A stretch of 64,000 nucleotides of DNA from NCBI GenBank assembly GCA_943370175.1, contig CALRPU020000010.1, positions 1 to 64,000 of the forward strand. Reading direction: 5' to 3'. The stretch comes from Ideonella_A intermedia_A (GTDB taxonomy: Bacteria; Pseudomonadota; Gammaproteobacteria; Burkholderiales; Burkholderiaceae_C). Below the pieces are notes generated by a model. That model was not told where the DNA came from, searched no databases, and was given only the letters and a program-made list of their open reading frames with translations. This document shows positions 60,060 through 64,000 of the stretch, piece after piece. Position 1 is the stretch's first letter, and every line of letters begins with the position of its first letter. The position numbers and the translations under genes are program-made.

Positions 60060-60593
60060 TCAGCTCCAGTCGTCCATGTCGTGCTTGATCCGGTGCCGGT
60101 TGGCGATCAGCTCGTCCACCGAGGGCTCGTTGTTCAGCGCCCGCTTGATGGCCAGCATGGTGGCCTCGTGGTTGGTGCGGTACATGTCCTTCTTGTCGAG
60201 GTTCGGATCCTTCGCGCAGCGCGGGTCGATCCACACCAGGCTGATGATGCACAGCTCGTTGGCGATGTCCTTGGGGATGGTGCCGTCGATCAGGCAGTCC
60301 ACCACCGCGTCGGCGGTGGCCGACTGCACCACGCCGCCGAACAGGTCGATGTTGGCGCTGTCCTTCAAGGTGACCTTGGGCACGACGATGGTGGCCGGGC
60401 GCACCAGCTGGTTGCAGGCGCGGATCGCGAACATCGCGGTGTGGCCCTTGCTCTGCGCCATCATGTTGGCGAAGGCGGCGCCCACCGGGCCGTCGGTGCG
60501 GCCGATGAGGACCTCGGGCATGGCGTCGGTGAATTGGCCGTCGGCGGCCAGCACGGTGGCTTCACCGGCGTGGAACAGGTAGGTCTTGCTCAT
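60060..60593 (-). CDS. fae: Formaldehyde-activating enzyme (Fae)
   Basis: 177 residues, usual length. It condenses formaldehyde with tetrahydromethanopterin to methylene-H4MPT. Conserved: FHAGEATVLAADGQFTDAMP, EVLIGRTDGPVGAAFANMMA (catalytic His near residue 8 in LFHAGE), QSKGHTAMFAI, PATIVVPKVTLK, and the C-terminal NHEATMLAIKRAL. Located between fhcC and pabBC, a methylotrophy-type context. A 152-base gap separates it from fhcC with no gene. Confidence 0.96.
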   Translation of the reverse strand: MSKTYLFHAGEATVLAADGQFTDAMPEVLIGRTDGPVGAAFANMMAQSKGHTAMFAIRACNQLVRPATIVVPKVTLKDSANIDLFGGVVQSATADAVVDCLIDGTIPKDIANELCIISLVWIDPRCAKDPNLDKKDMYRTNHEATMLAIKRALNNEPSVDELIANRHRIKHDMDDWS

Positions 60594-60745
60594 GGGTAGG
60601 AACGGTGGTTGGTGGAAGGAACGGGGGCGGTCCATGGGCCGGACCAGGGTTGCGGCGCCACGGTGACCGGCGGGGCACGGGCCGTGGCGGTGGTGTTCAT
60701 GGCCTGCGCGCGACCGCGCAGCAAGCCCGCCCGCCCGGCCGCGCC

Positions 60746-61576
60746 TCAGCCGGCCATCAGCAGCTCGCCGCGGCCCTGCACCGCCAGGTCGCCGGCCAGG
60801 CGCGTCGGGCGCAAGCCGGGCAGGTGAGCGAAGGGGCCGCCGAAGCGCGCCAGGTCGCGGGCCAGCAGTTGCCAAAAGACGACTGCGTTGGAGTTTACCG
60901 GTGTGAACGTGGGGCCAAAGGTCGGCGCCGGACCAGCAAACACGAGCGAGCCGCGCCGCATGCCGTAGCCGGGCCGCGCCCCGCAGCGGCCGGCCAGCGC
61001 CAGCGTGCCGGCCACCATGCGCGAGGCCAAGTGGTCGCCCGCGTCGCCCATCACGACGACCGTGCCGCGGCGCATGCGGTCGGCCAAGCGGTGGCCGGCG
61101 TTGCCGCGAACCACCAATGTGCCGCCGCGCATGCCGTCCATGTCGCCGGGCAGCGCGCTGGCGGCCAGGTCGCCACAGTCGCCGGCGATGTCCAGCCAGC
61201 CGCCGCGCATCGCGCACGCGGCCAGGTCGCCGGCCGAGCCGAGCACCTCCAGGCGCCCGCCCGCCAGGCCCAGGCCCGCGTGGTCGCCGACCGAGCCGGT
61301 GACCCGCAGCAGGCCGTCGGTCATGCCGCAGCCCAAGCGGTCGTAGCGCGAGGCGTCGCCGTCGATCAGCAGCGTGGGCGTGCCGTCGCGGGCGTCCGTG
61401 GCCTCGGTGCGGGTCACGTGTGCCAGCTCGCCCACGGCCAGGCTGTCGCGGCCATGGGGCAGGCGCAGGGCTTCGACCTCGGCCACGCTCATCGCGGCCA
61501 GCGCCGCGGGCTGCAGCAGGCGCGCGTCCAGGCGCAGCGCGGGCGCGTGGCGCAGCGTCAGCACGGTGCGGCTCAT
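60746..61576 (-). CDS. fhcC: Formyltransferase/hydrolase complex subunit C (FhcC)
   Basis: 276 residues; the FwdC/FmdC-like and glutamate-synthase-alpha C-terminal beta-helix: repeated turns such as DRLGCGMTDGLLRVTGSVGD, HAGLGLAGGRLEVLGSAGDL, MRGGWLDIAGDCGDLAASAL, MRGGTLVVRGNAGHRLADRM. Part of the Fhc complex that turns formyl-H4MPT into formate. Start ATG at 61576 overlaps the fhcD stop (ATGA). Confidence 0.93.
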   Translation of the reverse strand: MSRTVLTLRHAPALRLDARLLQPAALAAMSVAEVEALRLPHGRDSLAVGELAHVTRTEATDARDGTPTLLIDGDASRYDRLGCGMTDGLLRVTGSVGDHAGLGLAGGRLEVLGSAGDLAACAMRGGWLDIAGDCGDLAASALPGDMDGMRGGTLVVRGNAGHRLADRMRRGTVVVMGDAGDHLASRMVAGTLALAGRCGARPGYGMRRGSLVFAGPAPTFGPTFTPVNSNAVVFWQLLARDLARFGGPFAHLPGLRPTRLAGDLAVQGRGELLMAG

Positions 61577-62553
61577 GCGGCGCCCTCCGGCAACAGTTGC
61601 TGCAGGTGGAAATGGAAGGGACCGAGCTTGCCGCCGTAGTTGCCGGCGGAAAGGCGCCGAACGCCGGCGCCCGCGCCGCGTGCCACGACGGCGGTGATGC
61701 CCGCGCGCATGGCCGCGGCCACGTCGGCGTCGGTCAGGCCGTCGATGACGATCTCCATGACACAGCGGATGTCCTCGGTCAGGTCGGTGTGCCGGGCCAG
61801 GCCGAACAGCGCCGGGCAGAAGGCGTCGTTGGTCGACGCCATCAGCGCCGGGTACTTGCTGCCCACCTTCGAGCCCGAGCGCACCACGCCGCCGGGGAAG
61901 GGCATGATGACCCCGGGCACCTGCTTCATGGCCGCCACCGCGGCCTCGGCCCCGGCCAGCGCGGCGTCGGTGTCGGTGGCCAGCAGCAGCAGGTTGCCGC
62001 CGCCCACGCCCTTGACCAGCGGCGTGGTTTCCTGGGCCACGAACTCGCCGTCCATCACCGGCACGCGCCAGTAGCGCACGCCCTGGATCACCTTGGACGA
62101 TTGCCAGCCGTCGCCGAAGAAGCGCAGGTTCTTGCCCAGCGCCATCGGTTCGCCAGCGGACAGTGGCAGTCCGGCGTACACCGCGGTGGTGGGGCAGGTC
62201 AGCACGCACTGGCCGACGCGGCGTTCGATCTGCTTGGCCAGCTCCTTGCTGGACACCGCGAAGAACAACAGCGCCACGCCCGGGCGACCGTCGGGTGTTT
62301 CGTCCGGGGCCAGCACGCGTTCGATGCCGGCCTCGCAGCCGCAGGCGATCACCGAGGTGGCAAAGCCGGTGGCCGCCACGCCGGCGTGCATCGCCCAGGT
62401 GGGGTGATGGGCGGTGACGATCAAGCGCGTTGCACGCATCGGGAAGGCTTCGGCGAAGGTCGCGTCAATCGCGACGCCGTTGAGCACGCAGGGTGCCGCC
62501 GGCGTGGGCGTGTCAGCGTTCGCCGCCGCGCGGGCGCTCACGGTGTCGGCCAT
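61573..62553 (-). CDS. fhcD: Formyl-MFR:H4MPT formyltransferase, Fhc subunit D (FhcD)
   Basis: 326 residues. Ftr family; MADTVSARAAANADTPTPAA then VAIDATFAEAFPMRATRLIV, TGFATSVIACGCEAGIE, PDGRPGVALLFFAVS, CVLTCPTTAVYAG, GDGWQSSKVI and SGSKVGSKYPALMASTNDAF. Transfers the formyl group from H4MPT within the Fhc complex. Overlaps fhcA and fhcC by ATGA on both sides, as stoichiometric subunits would. Confidence 0.95.
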   Translation of the reverse strand: MADTVSARAAANADTPTPAAPCVLNGVAIDATFAEAFPMRATRLIVTAHHPTWAMHAGVAATGFATSVIACGCEAGIERVLAPDETPDGRPGVALLFFAVSSKELAKQIERRVGQCVLTCPTTAVYAGLPLSAGEPMALGKNLRFFGDGWQSSKVIQGVRYWRVPVMDGEFVAQETTPLVKGVGGGNLLLLATDTDAALAGAEAAVAAMKQVPGVIMPFPGGVVRSGSKVGSKYPALMASTNDAFCPALFGLARHTDLTEDIRCVMEIVIDGLTDADVAAAMRAGITAVVARGAGAGVRRLSAGNYGGKLGPFHFHLQQLLPEGAA

Positions 62554-64000
62554 CAGGCGGCCCTCGGAAAGCACTCGGCGGGCAGCAGGCGCCCGCCATT
62601 GCAGCAGCGGCACAGCTCGTCGTGGCCGATGACCTGGTAGCGGGGCGCGTCGCGCAGGTGGCGCTCGGCGAAGCGGCGCACGGTGGCGGCGATGCCGGCG
62701 TCGACCTGCGGCGTGGCGAAGTGGGTGCCGCCGGTGGGCACGGCCACCACGCGGCCCTCGCGCACCACCACCTGGCCGTCCTTGAGCACCCAGGCCGGAG
62801 TGCTGAACATGGTCTCGGCGTCGCCGCCTTCCCGGTAGACCGCGATGTCGGCGCCGGCGCCGTCGCCCAGGTGGCCGCGGTCGCTCAGGCCGAGCAGCCG
62901 CGCCGGGGCGCTGCGGGTGAGGATGGCGATTTCGTACAGCGTCAGCTCGCGGCGGATGTCTTTCAGCGCCGACTGCGCGGCCACGTCCGGGTGCAGCCGG
63001 GCGAGCTGTTCGTCGCGGAAGGTCTTGTCCATCAGCAGGCGGATCAGGTGCGGGTAGCTGGTGAAGGGCGCGCCATTCGGGTGGTCGGTGGTCAGCACGA
63101 TGCGCCAGGGGTCCTCGACCAGCAGGAACAGCTCCAGCCCGATGGCCCATTGCAGCGCGTTGACGTAACTGGTCTCGCGGTACTTGAAGGGCACCACGCC
63201 GCAGCCGGCATCGCATTCGATGTCGCCGCCCAACCATTTGCGCGGGCTGCCCAGGTCGGCGTTGGCGTGCTGGCGCATGGTGTCGCCGCTGGCCGTGACC
63301 GTCTGGTTGAACAGGATTTGCCCGACGTCGATGGACACGTTGGGCGTGGCGTTGACCTTCTCTGCCAGCCGCAGCGCGGCCGACGAGAACTTCTTGGGCC
63401 CGTCCTGGCCATAGGAGTGAAACTGCACGTGGGTCAAATGACCGCGAAAGCCGTCCAGCGCGTCGATGGTGGCGATCGTGGAGTCGATGTTGCCGGGCAC
63501 GCCCAGGTTGCTGCTGTGGATGTGCAGCGGGTGGGCCAGGCCCAGCTCGTGGATGGCGCGCGCCAGCGAGCCCAGGATCTGCCGCGGCGTGAGTTCCCAG
63601 TGGCGGTGGGGCTCGTCCACGTCCAGCTTTCGCTGGTTGAACTTGAAGGCCGAGATGCCACCCGGGTTCACCACCTTCACGCCCATCGCCTTGGTGGCGT
63701 GTACCACGTGGCCGACGTAGTCGCGCATCAGCTCAGGCGGCGCGCCGCTGTGCAGCAGCCTCAGGAACAGCTCGTCGTTGCCCAGCATGACGTAAGCGCC
63801 GTGGTCCAGGATCGGCACGTCGCCCATTTCCAGGTGCGTGTGGCGGGCGTTGACCGCGGCCATCGCGGGCTCGAAAGCGGCGGTGTAGCCCATCTCCGCG
63901 TAGCGGTAGCCGGTGGCCAGCGTGCCGGGCACGCAGTCGCCGCAGCTGGGCAACTCCAGCGCGTTGCCGCTGAGTGGAAAGGGGTCGAGCCCGCGCCGGT
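62553..64000 (-). CDS. fhcA: Fhc complex subunit A, N-terminus outside window (FhcA)
   Basis: The frame is open through the right edge of the window (64000), leaving 482 codons of the C-terminal part; the start lies beyond. Amidohydrolase-fold FmdA/FwdA relative: SGNALELPSCGDC, HGAYVMLGNDELFLRLLHSG, GVKVVNPGGISAFKFNQ, HIHSSNLGVPGN, HLTHVQFHSYGQDGPKKF and ILTTDHPNGAPFTSYPHL. Subunit of the enzyme releasing formate from formyl-H4MPT. Stop overlaps the fhcD start. Confidence 0.93.
   Translation of the reverse strand, partial: RRGLDPFPLSGNALELPSCGDCVPGTLATGYRYAEMGYTAAFEPAMAAVNARHTHLEMGDVPILDHGAYVMLGNDELFLRLLHSGAPPELMRDYVGHVVHATKAMGVKVVNPGGISAFKFNQRKLDVDEPHRHWELTPRQILGSLARAIHELGLAHPLHIHSSNLGVPGNIDSTIATIDALDGFRGHLTHVQFHSYGQDGPKKFSSAALRLAEKVNATPNVSIDVGQILFNQTVTASGDTMRQHANADLGSPRKWLGGDIECDAGCGVVPFKYRETSYVNALQWAIGLELFLLVEDPWRIVLTTDHPNGAPFTSYPHLIRLLMDKTFRDEQLARLHPDVAAQSALKDIRRELTLYEIAILTRSAPARLLGLSDRGHLGDGAGADIAVYREGGDAETMFSTPAWVLKDGQVVVREGRVVAVPTGGTHFATPQVDAGIAATVRRFAERHLRDAPRYQVIGHDELCRCCNGGRLLPAECFPRAA

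Noticed and set aside
60601..60745. Additional small gene between fae and fhcC
   Set aside because: No frame with a plausible start, length and composition; treated as intergenic.

Overview
The window is high-GC (roughly 68-70% by eye), densely coding bacterial chromosome. The order leuD-leuB-asd-fimV-truA-trpF-trpB-trpA-accD-folC-SPOR-cvpA-purF-metZ is a conserved Burkholderiales arrangement. A PQQ-synthesis operon and a tetrahydromethanopterin (H4MPT)-linked formaldehyde oxidation cluster point to a methylotrophic Burkholderiales of the Methylibium/Rubrivivax/Leptothrix kind. This assignment is inferred from gene content and order only.

Layout. 1-17.2 kb (+): biosynthetic core for leucine, the aspartate family, tryptophan, fatty acid initiation, folate, purine and methionine, plus the cell-pole/division proteins FimV and a SPOR protein, ending with gltX. 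17.2-17.6 kb: tRNA-Ala(GGC), tRNA-Glu(TTC), tRNA-Asp(GTC) and a strong terminator. 17.6-21.5 kb: a secreted lipase-like lipoprotein and small or hypothetical genes. 21.5-25.5 kb (-): a tight four-gene operon, DUF3348 - DUF802 (MotA/ExbB-like with a very long coiled-coil tail) - OmpA/MotB-like - DUF2894. This is the best candidate for an undescribed system. 25.8-36.5 kb: CysB-like regulator, SdpI/SdpR pair with a perfect operator palindrome, YghU-type GST, SDR, thioredoxin, DUF3563, nucleotidyltransferase, BON lipoprotein, NarL-type regulator, AsmA, CsbD and a class V aminotransferase.

37.1-47.0 kb: methanol/alcohol-oxidation support. A two-component system lies divergent from pqqABCDE, followed by a YVTN beta-propeller, an MxaD-like SRPBCC protein and a TonB-dependent receptor. 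No PQQ dehydrogenase gene is in the window. 47.0-51.9 kb: MarR-controlled RND efflux operon.

51.9-57.3 kb: a degraded accessory island. It holds an IS1634-type transposase fragment, an RTX-protein C-terminal fragment, two inactivated IS5-type transposases, two unknown membrane proteins and a HlyD (type I secretion adaptor) fragment. It reads as the ruin of a type I secretion/RTX locus.

57.4-64.0 kb (-): fhcA(partial)-fhcD-fhcC-fae-pabBC-HAD. Fae condenses formaldehyde with H4MPT, the Fhc complex releases formate at the end of that pathway, and PabBC makes p-aminobenzoate, a precursor of both folate and methanopterin cofactors. Together with PQQ synthesis this is the formaldehyde-handling side of methylotrophic metabolism.
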